Source: Pseudomonadota bacterium
GTDB lineage: Bacteria; Pseudomonadota; Alphaproteobacteria; UBA2136; UBA6156
Length of the DNA: 5,691 bases
NCBI GenBank assembly: GCA_009927255.1
Contig: RFNJ01000064.1
Span: 1-5,691 of the forward strand
Direction of reading: 5' to 3'
Positions 1 to 5,205 of this stretch are shown one piece after another. The notes under the pieces are model-generated. The model made no database searches and was not told the DNA's origin. It was given only the letters and a program-made list of their open reading frames with translations. Position 1 is the first letter of the stretch; each line of letters starts with the position of its first letter. The translations under genes and the position numbers were made by a program.

Positions 1-1
1 C

Positions 2-1027
2 GTCGCCCCCAACCAAGGCAAATATAAACGCGCGCTGAATATGCTCAGCTTCGCCGTCAGCCTGCTGTGGTATAACTGGCGGCGCCAAGCGGAAGCGCCC
101 GATGTGGTTATCGCCAGCAGCCCCAGCTTTTTCTGCGTCTTTAGCGCATGGCTGCTCGCCCGCCGCCACGGCGCTAAGTTTGTGTTCGAAGTCCGCGATC
201 TCTGGCCCGCCATCTTCCTGCAGATGGGCATTCTCAAGCCGGGCATCATCTACAATGTGCTCACCGCCATGGAAATGTTCCTCTACCGCCGCGCCGATGC
301 CATCGTCACCGTCACCCGCAGCTTCACCCGCCAAATCAACGGCCGCGGCATCCGCAAAGATAAATTCACCACCATTTTCAATGGCGTCAGCGATACCGAC
401 TACGCCCACGCCATCAAGCCCCGCGAAACCGGCGCCACCACCAAACTACGCGCGCAGTTGGGCCTCTCGCCCCTCACCAAAGTAGTGCTCTATATTGGCA
501 ATCACGGCGAAGCCCAAGCCCTCAGCCAAGTGGTCGATGCCGCCCGCCTGCTGGTCAAACGCTCCGATACCGTTTTCCTTTTTGTAGGGCAGGGGGCCGA
601 TAAACCCAAGCTCCAGTCCTACGCCAAAGGCGTGCCCAACGTGCAGTTTCTGCCAGCAGTTAAGCCGCACGAAATCTGGGATTACTACTGCATGGCCGAC
701 GTCAATCTGGTCTGCCTCAAAAACATCCCCGACTTCGACATGTTCATCCCCAGCAAAATGTTCGAAATCATGGCCGCCCAAAGCTGCGCCGTCGCTGCCC
801 TGCGTGGCGAAGGCGCCGAGATTATCAACGAATCCGGCTGCGCCCTCACCGTCAACCCCGAAGACTCCGAACACATGGCCCAAGCAATAGCCAGCCTGCT
901 CGATGACCCCACCCGCCGCCAAACCATGGGCCAAGCGGGCCGCACCTACGTCGCCCAGCATTTCCTGCACAGCCAGCTGGCCGCCCAATATCTCGCCATG
1001 CTGCGGCGCCTCGCCAATCAGCTCTAA
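2..1027 (+). CDS. Family 4 (GT-B) glycosyltransferase, WbuB/WcaI-like, 5'-truncated by window edge
   Basis: Transfers a sugar from a nucleotide donor to a growing lipid-linked glycan on the cytoplasmic side of the inner membrane (family knowledge; donor and acceptor cannot be read from sequence). The frame is open from base 2, and the residues before the first in-window ATG (base 41) fit the family (an NQGKYKRALNMLSF stretch), so that ATG is internal and the true start lies upstream. I infer that roughly 60-75 N-terminal residues are missing. Counting from the ATG at 41: PDVVIASSP at 20-28, the family signature EVRDLWP at 50-56, the start of the C-terminal Rossmann domain YIGNHGEAQAL at 151-161, and the donor-binding PSKMFEIMAA at 237-246. 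The stop is followed after 9 bases by the membrane sugar-phosphate transferase, as in O-antigen and exopolysaccharide clusters. The family is sure, the exact specificity is not. Confidence 0.9.
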   Translation, partial: VAPNQGKYKRALNMLSFAVSLLWYNWRRQAEAPDVVIASSPSFFCVFSAWLLARRHGAKFVFEVRDLWPAIFLQMGILKPGIIYNVLTAMEMFLYRRADAIVTVTRSFTRQINGRGIRKDKFTTIFNGVSDTDYAHAIKPRETGATTKLRAQLGLSPLTKVVLYIGNHGEAQALSQVVDAARLLVKRSDTVFLFVGQGADKPKLQSYAKGVPNVQFLPAVKPHEIWDYYCMADVNLVCLKNIPDFDMFIPSKMFEIMAAQSCAVAALRGEGAEIINESGCALTVNPEDSEHMAQAIASLLDDPTRRQTMGQAGRTYVAQHFLHSQLAAQYLAMLRRLANQL

Positions 1028-1036
1028 GCATCAAAA

Positions 1037-2071
1037 ATGAAAGCCCATCTCGCCCTCCTGCTCATCACCATGGCTGCCACGCTGGCATGGCTGCTAGCGC
1101 CATGGGCGGTGCGGGTTTGCCGCGCCAAAGGCCTGCTCGCGGGGGCCGATGACCGCCACATCCACAAAACCCCCACCCCCCACGGCGGTGGCTTCATTTT
1201 GCCCCTTGTCATAACACCCCTCGGCCTCGCCGCCGTCTGGCTGCTCCAGCTCCCCTTCGCCCCTTTCCTCAGCGTCCTCCTCATCGCCAGCCTATTGGTG
1301 GCATGGGTCGGCTGGCTGGATGACCACCACCACCTCCAGCCCCGCCTGCGCCTCGCCGTGCATCTGCTCGCTGTCGGCATCGGCCTGATGTTCCTCCCCC
1401 AACTGTTCGATGAATTCCCCCTGTGGGTGGAAAAAATCCTCCTTCTCCTCGGTTGGGGCTGGTTCGTGAACCTTTATAACTTTATGGATGGCGCCGACGG
1501 CCTCGCCACCACCGAAGCAATATTTATCAGCCTCGCCTTGGCCCTCATCGTGCCGCCCTTCGCCCCCTTGGCGCTGCTCATCGCCGCCGCCGCCACCGCC
1601 TTCCTCCGCGTCAACGCTCCACCCGCCAAGGTGTTCATGGGCGATGTCTGCAGCACCTGGCTCGGCTATGTGCTCGGCGGCTTGCTCCTGGTTGCCTGCG
1701 CCGATGATACCTGGACCGTCATCTGGCCACTCGCTACCATCACCCTCGTTTTCAGTGCCGATGCCACTCTCACCCTCCTGCGCCGCATCGCCCAAGGCCA
1801 CGCCCCATGGCAACCGCACCGCACCTTCTGGTTTCATCGCTTTTTGGCACTCGGCAGCAGCCACCGCCGCCTTATCACCATGGTCGCCATCCTCAATCTT
1901 GCCTTGCTGGCCATCGCCAAAACCAGCCTGTTATTCGCCAGTTCCACTGCCAGCGCCATCGGCTTCGCTGGCGGTATTCTCTTGATAATCCTCGCCCTTT
2001 CCGTTATTACCCATCTTGAAAAGCAGCACAAGCAGCACAAAGGGTCACACCATGCCAAGTCCAAAGCCTAA
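1037..2071 (+). CDS. MraY/WecA/WbpL-type undecaprenyl-phosphate sugar-1-phosphate transferase
   Basis: An integral inner-membrane enzyme expected to move a (N-acetyl)hexosamine-1-phosphate from a UDP-sugar to undecaprenyl phosphate, the first step of a lipid-linked glycan. The 344 residues alternate hydrophobic segments with conserved cytoplasmic motifs: DDRHIHKTPTPHGGG at 38-52; the Mg-binding DD pair in GWLDDH at 92-97; NLYNFMDGADG at 145-155, typical of WbpL/WecA rather than MraY; FMGDVCSTWLG at 200-210 with the conserved Asp 203; and an HRTFWFHRF loop at 261-269 in place of the family His-rich loop. The Cys-Ser-Thr-Trp after the GDV is unlike the usual GSGF or GSxx. The C-terminal tail from about 326 is rich in His and Lys and is partly made by a tandem repeat. 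No Shine-Dalgarno is visible before the ATG, so coupling to the upstream gene is likely. Length suits the family. The sugar specificity is unknown. Confidence 0.9.
   Translation: MKAHLALLLITMAATLAWLLAPWAVRVCRAKGLLAGADDRHIHKTPTPHGGGFILPLVITPLGLAAVWLLQLPFAPFLSVLLIASLLVAWVGWLDDHHHLQPRLRLAVHLLAVGIGLMFLPQLFDEFPLWVEKILLLLGWGWFVNLYNFMDGADGLATTEAIFISLALALIVPPFAPLALLIAAAATAFLRVNAPPAKVFMGDVCSTWLGYVLGGLLLVACADDTWTVIWPLATITLVFSADATLTLLRRIAQGHAPWQPHRTFWFHRFLALGSSHRRLITMVAILNLALLAIAKTSLLFASSTASAIGFAGGILLIILALSVITHLEKQHKQHKGSHHAKSKA
2021..2040 (+). repeat. 9-bp tandem repeat (AAGCAGCAC x2 plus AA)
   Basis: Two perfect, adjacent copies of AAGCAGCAC at 2021-2029 and 2030-2038, continued by AA. In the transferase frame they encode Lys-Gln-His twice, producing part of its basic tail. 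They end directly at the purine-rich galU ribosome-binding sequence. A change in copy number would be in frame for the upstream gene. Confidence 0.85.
2039..2044 (+). promoter_or_regulatory. Probable galU Shine-Dalgarno (AAAGGG)
   Basis: AAAGGG lies 7 bases before the ATG at 2052, inside the end of the upstream coding region. It is the only purine-rich element near either possible galU start, and it favours ATG 2052 over the in-frame TTG at 2016. Confidence 0.5.
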
Positions 2072-3020
2072 AACCACCCAAAAAGTCACCAAAGCCGTCA
2101 TCCCTGCGGCCGGCCTCGGCACACGCTTTTTGCCCGCCACCAAAGCAATGCCGAAGGAAATGCTCACCGTCGTCAACAAACCAATCATCCAATACGCCAT
2201 CGAAGAAGCCTACGAAGCTGGCATCCGCGAGTTCATCATCATCACCGGCCGCGGCAAAGCGGTGATGGAAAACCACTTCGACCATCCCTACGAACTCGCC
2301 GATACGCTGCAAAAAAAAGGCAAACTGGCCGAACTCGAAAGCGTCAACAAGGTGCTGCCGTCCGATGCCCGCATCTACTACACTCGCCAAGGTCAGCCAC
2401 TGGGTCTCGGTCACGCCATTGCTTGTGCGGCGGCAATTACCGGCGACGACCCCTTCGCCGTGCTGCTGCCAGATGATATTATTTGCCGCGACAAAGAAAA
2501 CCCAGTGGCCGAAATGATTAAAATCTACCAACAAACCGGCCAAAGCGTGGTGCTGGCCGAAGAAGTTCCCCACGATAGAACCAACCAATACGGTATCCTC
2601 AGCCTCGCCGGTAAAGGTATCCAAAACCGCCGCGCCCAAGTTAGCAGTTTCGTTGAAAAACCCAAGATCGAAGAAGCTCCCAGTAATCTCGCCATCATTG
2701 GCCGCTACGTGCTCACGCCTGCTCATATGCCCCAGCTGGCGCAAACCAAACCCGGCAAAGCGGGCGAAATCCAGCTTACCGATGCAATGGTGGAAGTCTG
2801 CAAGCGCGAAGGTTTCATGGGCTACGTCTCACAAAGCAAACGGTTCGATTGCGGCGATAAAGTCGGCTTCCAAATGGCCAATCTGTATTTTGCCATGCAA
2901 GACCCCTACATCGCCAGCCGCCTGCAACCCTTCCTCCACCAAACTGCCGCGCAGTATGACCGCCGCCGCGAAGTCCGCCTGCCCGAAACCACCAAGTCTG
3001 CTGGTAAAAAAGCCTCCTAA
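2052..3020 (+). CDS. galU: UTP-glucose-1-phosphate uridylyltransferase GalU
   Basis: Cytoplasmic enzyme making UDP-glucose from UTP and glucose-1-phosphate, feeding surface polysaccharide and UDP-uronic acid synthesis. The 322 residues carry the bacterial GalU set: nucleotide-binding AAGLGTRFLP at 19-28 followed by KAMPKEML with the conserved Lys 35; the metal-site LPDD at 139-142; SSFVEKPK at 198-205; GRYVL at 217-221; GEIQLTDAM at 238-246; and FDCGDKVGFQMAN at 265-277. Slightly longer than typical (about 290-300) because of a short Lys/Thr-rich N-terminus and a charged C-terminal tail. I chose ATG 2052: it has AAAGGG 7 bases upstream, whereas the in-frame TTG at 2016 would only add a Ser/Thr-rich stretch encoded by a tandem repeat. 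It overlaps the end of the upstream gene by 20 bases, which suggests translational coupling. Identity is secure. Confidence 0.96.
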   Translation: MPSPKPKTTQKVTKAVIPAAGLGTRFLPATKAMPKEMLTVVNKPIIQYAIEEAYEAGIREFIIITGRGKAVMENHFDHPYELADTLQKKGKLAELESVNKVLPSDARIYYTRQGQPLGLGHAIACAAAITGDDPFAVLLPDDIICRDKENPVAEMIKIYQQTGQSVVLAEEVPHDRTNQYGILSLAGKGIQNRRAQVSSFVEKPKIEEAPSNLAIIGRYVLTPAHMPQLAQTKPGKAGEIQLTDAMVEVCKREGFMGYVSQSKRFDCGDKVGFQMANLYFAMQDPYIASRLQPFLHQTAAQYDRRREVRLPETTKSAGKKAS

Positions 3021-3022
3021 GC

Positions 3023-4021
3023 ATGAAAATCCTCCTCACCGGCGCGGCAGGATTCATTGGCTTCGCCAAAACCCAACGCCTGCTCGCCATGGGCCATCAG
3101 GTGGTGGGGATTGATAACCTCAGCGATTACTACTCCCCTCAGCTTAAGCGCGCCCGCCTGCGTCAGCTTGCCAAGCACCCGCAGGCTAAAAACTTTACCT
3201 TCCACAAACTCAATCTCACCAATCTCAAAGCACTACAAAAACTCGCACTCGCCACCAAGCCCAGCCATATCATCCACCTCGCCGCCCAAGCCAGCGTGCG
3301 CTACGGCCTCACCCATCAAGCGCCCTATCTGCAATCCAACCTCATCGGCCACTTTCACATCCTGCAAGTCACCAAAGCACTCGCCGATGCCGGCCATCCC
3401 CTCCACCACCTGCTCTACGCCAGCAGCAGCAGTGTCTATGGCAATAACGAAAAAGTGCCCTTTGCCGAAACCGACGACGTCAGCAGCCCCCAAAGCCTCT
3501 ACGCCGCCACCAAACGCGCCGACGAACTCATCACCCACGCCTGGAGCCACCAATTCGGCCTGCCCGCCACCGGTCTGCGCTTCTTCACCGTCTATGGCCC
3601 ATGGGGCCGCCCGGATATGGCTCCCTACCAATTCATCCACGCCACTCACACCGGCGCACAAATTAAATTGTTTAACAACGGCGACCTCTACCGCGACTTC
3701 ACCTACATTGATGATATTGTTGAAGCCACTGTTCGCCTCCTCAATCATCTCCCAAACACCCCCACCAAGCACCAAATCTACAACCTCGGCAACCACCAAC
3801 CGGTCAAACTAACCGACTTCATCACCACATTAGCTAAAGTCACCAACACCACACCCAACACGCTCAACGCCCCGTGGCCCCCCACCGAAGTCTACCAAAC
3901 CTACGCCGACACAACCAAACTGCGCCAAGCTATCAACTGGGCCCCCAGCACCAAACTCGAAACTGGCCTCAAAAACCTCAACGACTGGTATCTCCGCCAA
4001 GGCCATAAGTTCATGAACTAA
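3023..4021 (+). CDS. NAD-dependent epimerase, probable UDP-glucuronate 4-epimerase
   Basis: An extended short-chain dehydrogenase/reductase, cytoplasmic, expected to interconvert UDP-glucuronate and UDP-galacturonate through a 4-keto intermediate. Visible in the 332 residues: the Rossmann motif TGAAGFIG at 6-13; acidic Asp 31 ending beta-2 (VGIDNLSDYY, typical of the glucuronate epimerases); HLAAQASVRY at 85-94; SSSSVYG at 134-140; the catalytic Tyr 160 and Lys 164 in YAATK; RFFTVYGPWGRPDMA at 186-200, the signature that separates this subgroup from GalE; and the YRDFTYIDD stretch at 223-231. Length fits the family. Oddities: FAKTQ after GFIG, where FHxA is more usual, and PPTEV in place of the common QPGDV near 286-290. 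The start is 2 bases after the galU stop with no visible Shine-Dalgarno, so it probably depends on coupling. GalU supplies the precursor pathway. Alternatives are another UDP-hexose or UDP-uronate epimerase. Confidence 0.88.
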   Translation: MKILLTGAAGFIGFAKTQRLLAMGHQVVGIDNLSDYYSPQLKRARLRQLAKHPQAKNFTFHKLNLTNLKALQKLALATKPSHIIHLAAQASVRYGLTHQAPYLQSNLIGHFHILQVTKALADAGHPLHHLLYASSSSVYGNNEKVPFAETDDVSSPQSLYAATKRADELITHAWSHQFGLPATGLRFFTVYGPWGRPDMAPYQFIHATHTGAQIKLFNNGDLYRDFTYIDDIVEATVRLLNHLPNTPTKHQIYNLGNHQPVKLTDFITTLAKVTNTTPNTLNAPWPPTEVYQTYADTTKLRQAINWAPSTKLETGLKNLNDWYLRQGHKFMN

Positions 4022-4027
4022 AGCGCA

Positions 4028-4684
4028 ATGCCCAAGCTCCCTCCTAAAGCTAAATCAGCCGAAGTTAAAGCCATGTTCCAAATCTGGCAGCAAAACAACC
4101 CAAATCCCACCACCGAATTGGCCTATACCAACTCCTACCAACTGCTCATTGCCGTGGTGATGTCCGCCCAAACCACCGATGTTGCCGTCAATAAAGCCAC
4201 CCAAGCCTTCTTCCCCAAAATCCAAACCCCCCAAGCGATGCTGAAATGGGGCGAAGAAAATCTTCGCCAAGCCATCCGCACCATCGGCCTGTTCCGCACC
4301 AAGGCCAAAAACGTGATCGCCCTCAGCCACTTGCTCATCACCCAACATCAAGGCCAAATCCCCAACACGCGAGAAGAACTGGAAAAACTCCCCGGCGTCG
4401 GCCGCAAAACCGCCAACGTGGTGCTCAACACCCTCTACGGCCACCCCGCCATCGCGGTCGATACCCACGTCTTCCGCCTCGCCCACCGCCTCGGCCTTAG
4501 CCGTGGCAAAACCCCGCAAGCGGTGGAGTCCGACCTCCTCAAAATTATCCCAAAAAAATACCTCCAAAACGCCCACCATTGGCTCATTTTGCACGGCCGC
4601 TATATCTGCACCGCGCGCACGCCCAAATGCCCCCAGTGCCCTGTGTATAATTTGTGCCACTCACCAGACAGACTTCAAGAATAA
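4028..4684 (+). CDS. nth: Endonuclease III (DNA glycosylase/AP lyase)
   Basis: Base-excision repair enzyme that removes oxidised pyrimidines and nicks at abasic sites. The 218 residues match the family in order and length (E. coli has about 211): SAQTTDVAVNKAT at 46-58; the helix-hairpin-helix LPGVGRKTANVV at 121-132 with catalytic Lys 127; VDTHVFR at 144-150 with catalytic Asp 145; and a complete [4Fe-4S] ligand set Cys 194, 201, 204 and 210 with the diagnostic 6-2-5 spacing. All key residues are present, so it should be active. It starts 6 bases after the epimerase stop with no obvious Shine-Dalgarno, so it is probably the last gene of the polysaccharide operon even though its role is unrelated. 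Its final codons contain the likely promoter of the next unit. Confidence 0.97.
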   Translation: MPKLPPKAKSAEVKAMFQIWQQNNPNPTTELAYTNSYQLLIAVVMSAQTTDVAVNKATQAFFPKIQTPQAMLKWGEENLRQAIRTIGLFRTKAKNVIALSHLLITQHQGQIPNTREELEKLPGVGRKTANVVLNTLYGHPAIAVDTHVFRLAHRLGLSRGKTPQAVESDLLKIIPKKYLQNAHHWLILHGRYICTARTPKCPQCPVYNLCHSPDRLQE

Positions 4685-4693
4685 CCATATAAT
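4665..4693 (+). promoter_or_regulatory. Probable sigma-70-type promoter (CAGACA-17-TATAAT)
   Basis: A perfect TATAAT at 4688-4693 is preceded, with an optimal 17-base spacer, by CAGACA at 4665-4670, which matches four of six bases of TTGACA. The region 4685-4707 is AT-rich in an otherwise GC-rich window. Predicted transcription start is near 4700, giving a leader of about 158 bases before the small gene at 4858. The -35 box lies inside the end of nth. Seen by eye only. Confidence 0.55.
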
Positions 4694-4709
4694 TCAATTG
4701 AATAAAAAT

Positions 4710-4743
4710 GGTTGACAGGCCCACCATCCCCTGCCAACCTTTT
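4710..4743 (+). terminator. Weak terminator-like hairpin after nth (or leader switch hairpin)
   Basis: GGTTG-A-CAGG at 4710-4719 pairs with CCTG-C-CAACC at 4730-4739, nine pairs with one mismatch and a 10-base loop, followed by only four T residues (4740-4743). It begins 26 bases after the nth stop and so could end the polysaccharide operon. It also lies just after the predicted start of the next transcript, where it could act as an attenuator. The short U tract lowers confidence. Confidence 0.4.
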
Positions 4744-4776
4744 AAGCACAAAGAACTGGAGTCCCCCCTGTCAACC
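4710..4776 (+). repeat. Inverted repeat with two competing partners
   Basis: GGTTGACAGG (4710-4719) has a perfect 10-base reverse complement, CCTGTCAACC, at 4767-4776, and a 9-of-10 reverse complement, CCTGCCAACC, at 4730-4739. The two partners belong to an imperfect direct repeat, CCCCTGYCAACC, at 4728-4739 and 4765-4776, offset by 37 bases. The two pairings exclude each other. Confidence 0.8.
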
Positions 4777-4845
4777 GGCTTTGTATCTGTTCAAGGCGCG
4801 CGTGGGGCGTGCGTTGAAAAGAGTGAACACAACCGTTAAAAATAA

Positions 4846-4850
4846 GGGGG
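4846..4850 (+). promoter_or_regulatory. Shine-Dalgarno of the 68-aa gene, inside a predicted helix
   Basis: AAGGGGG ends at 4850, 7 bases before the ATG at 4858. It is the clearest ribosome-binding sequence in the window and sets the start of the small gene. All five G residues fall within the 9-base complement to 4759-4767. Confidence 0.65.
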
Positions 4851-4857
4851 ACTCTCA

Positions 4858-5064
4858 ATGGAATACACCGACGTTGTCCGCAGTATCAACCAAGCCTATT
4901 GGCAAATGCTGCTTGAAAACGATGCCGATGCCCGTGCTTTCGCCAGTCGTGTCGCCGAACAATTAGGCTTTCAGCCATCCGCCGCTGAAACCATGATCGA
5001 ACAATTCAGTCGCCGCCCACTCGCCGAGTGGTTGGCGCAAAGGTCGGCAACCTCCCAAGGCTAA
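4858..5064 (+). CDS. Small orphan protein, 68 aa, function unknown
   Basis: Not recognised. It encodes 68 residues with no signal peptide, membrane segment or cysteine. The composition (many Ala, Gln, Glu, Arg) suggests a soluble, mostly helical protein. Likely helices are at about 2-19, 23-37, 41-50 and 53-62, the last with the aromatic-containing PLAEWLAQR. Two Trp (15 and 58) may be core residues. It is supported as a real gene by the strong Shine-Dalgarno, its own upstream promoter, codon use like its neighbours and a strong terminator 58 bases after its stop, so it is probably monocistronic. The leader can hide the ribosome-binding site, which suggests regulated expression. It could be a small regulator, an adaptor or an inhibitor, but nothing in the sequence decides this. 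Confidence 0.7.
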   Translation: MEYTDVVRSINQAYWQMLLENDADARAFASRVAEQLGFQPSAAETMIEQFSRRPLAEWLAQRSATSQG

Positions 5065-5081
5065 CAACCTGCAGAGGATAA

Positions 5082-5108
5082 CGGTAGCCAAACACAGGAA
5101 GGCTGCCG
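5082..5108 (+). other. Hairpin with a GGA-containing loop in the 3' untranslated region
   Basis: CGGTAGCC (5082-5089) pairs with GGCTGCCG (5101-5108) over eight pairs, one of them G-U. The 11-base loop AAACACAGGAA carries an exposed AGGA. It lies between the small gene and the terminator. Part of it can alternatively pair upstream, TGCCGAC (5104-5110) with GTCGGCA (5043-5049). Possible roles are mRNA stability or binding of a GGA-reading protein such as CsrA, which is speculative. Confidence 0.45.
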
Positions 5109-5121
5109 ACACACAGGGGGT

Positions 5122-5166
5122 GCCCCTGCCACTGGACTAAAAACCCAGCGGCAGGGGCCATTTTTT
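5122..5166 (+). terminator. Strong intrinsic terminator
   Basis: GCCCCTGCC (5122-5130) and CTGG (5132-5135) pair with CCAG (5145-5148) and GGCAGGGGC (5150-5158), 13 pairs with one A-C mismatch around a 9-base loop. TTTTTT follows at 5161-5166 after two intervening bases. It works only on the + strand, since the left flank has no A run. It should end the small-gene transcript and insulate the next gene. Confidence 0.88.
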
Positions 5167-5171
5167 GGGCC

Positions 5172-5199
5172 TTGCCAAACCTACGTAAAGATTTATCCT
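5172..5199 (+). promoter_or_regulatory. Possible promoter giving a leaderless mRNA (TTGCCA-16-TATCCT)
   Basis: TTGCCA at 5172-5177 (five of six consensus bases) and TATCCT at 5194-5199 (four of six) are 16 bases apart, just after the terminator. The predicted start falls at about 5206, exactly the A of the downstream ATG. Consistent with this, no Shine-Dalgarno precedes that ATG. Weak -10 box, eye inspection only. Confidence 0.35.
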
Positions 5200-5205
5200 A
5201 CTCCC

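Larger units (their letters stand above)
4700..4857 (+). promoter_or_regulatory. Structured 5' leader of the small gene; candidate cis-regulatory RNA
   Basis: On paper this leader folds into nested helices. GAGTCCCCC at 4759-4767 is a perfect 9-base complement of GGGGGACTC at 4846-4854, which includes the Shine-Dalgarno of the 68-aa gene, so translation could be blocked. Inside that helix, TGTTCA (4788-4793) pairs with TGAACA (4824-4829), and this arm can extend toward 4776/4835 with bulges. At its tip, 4795-4802 pairs with 4808-4815 (several G-U pairs) around a UGGGG loop. Upstream, 4710-4719 can pair with either 4730-4739 or 4767-4776. No known riboswitch class is recognised. Nothing here was computed. 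It could be a riboswitch-like element, an RNA thermometer, an sRNA or protein target, or chance. Confidence 0.45.

Noticed and set aside
446..988. Long minus-strand open frame opposite the glycosyltransferase, Gly/Ala-rich
   Set aside because: Shadow of a C-rich coding strand: no recognisable domain, no ribosome-binding site, fully inside a recognised gene.
1292..1864. Long minus-strand open frame opposite the membrane transferase, Gly/Glu-rich
   Set aside because: Composition is the mirror of the real gene, which carries clear family motifs on the + strand.
2016..2018. In-frame TTG as the galU start
   Set aside because: It would add a Ser/Thr-rich stretch encoded by the tandem repeat and has no Shine-Dalgarno, whereas ATG 2052 has AAAGGG 7 bases upstream.
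2007..2744. 245-codon minus-strand open frame opposite galU
   Set aside because: Rich in Phe, Gly, Ala and Asp as expected from antisense translation. galU on the + strand is certain.
3057..3812. 251-codon + strand frame inside the epimerase gene, Pro/Ser/Thr-rich
   Set aside because: Low-complexity out-of-frame reading of the epimerase. No domain is visible and the real frame has all catalytic motifs.
4646..4651. Second TATAAT, inside nth
   Set aside because: No acceptable -35 at 16-18 bases and no proper extended -10. It encodes part of the Fe-S segment of endonuclease III.
4055..4660. 201-codon minus-strand open frame opposite nth
   Set aside because: Shadow of nth, no supporting signals.
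4712..4717. Perfect TTGACA as a -35 box
   Set aside because: No -10-like hexamer lies 16-18 bases downstream (CAACCT at 17). The hexamer is better explained as part of the inverted repeat.
4814..4843. TTGAAA followed by AT-rich sequence as a closer promoter for the small gene
   Set aside because: The -10 match is poor and transcription would start at or within the Shine-Dalgarno.
4712..4966. 84-codon frame starting with TTG and overlapping the small gene
   Set aside because: No ribosome-binding site, Pro-rich low-complexity translation, and it overlaps the better supported frame at 4858.
5114..5128. CAGGGG-GTG-CCCCTG as an independent terminator
   Set aside because: Three-base loop and no T run after it. 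It is only a possible competitor of the real terminator.
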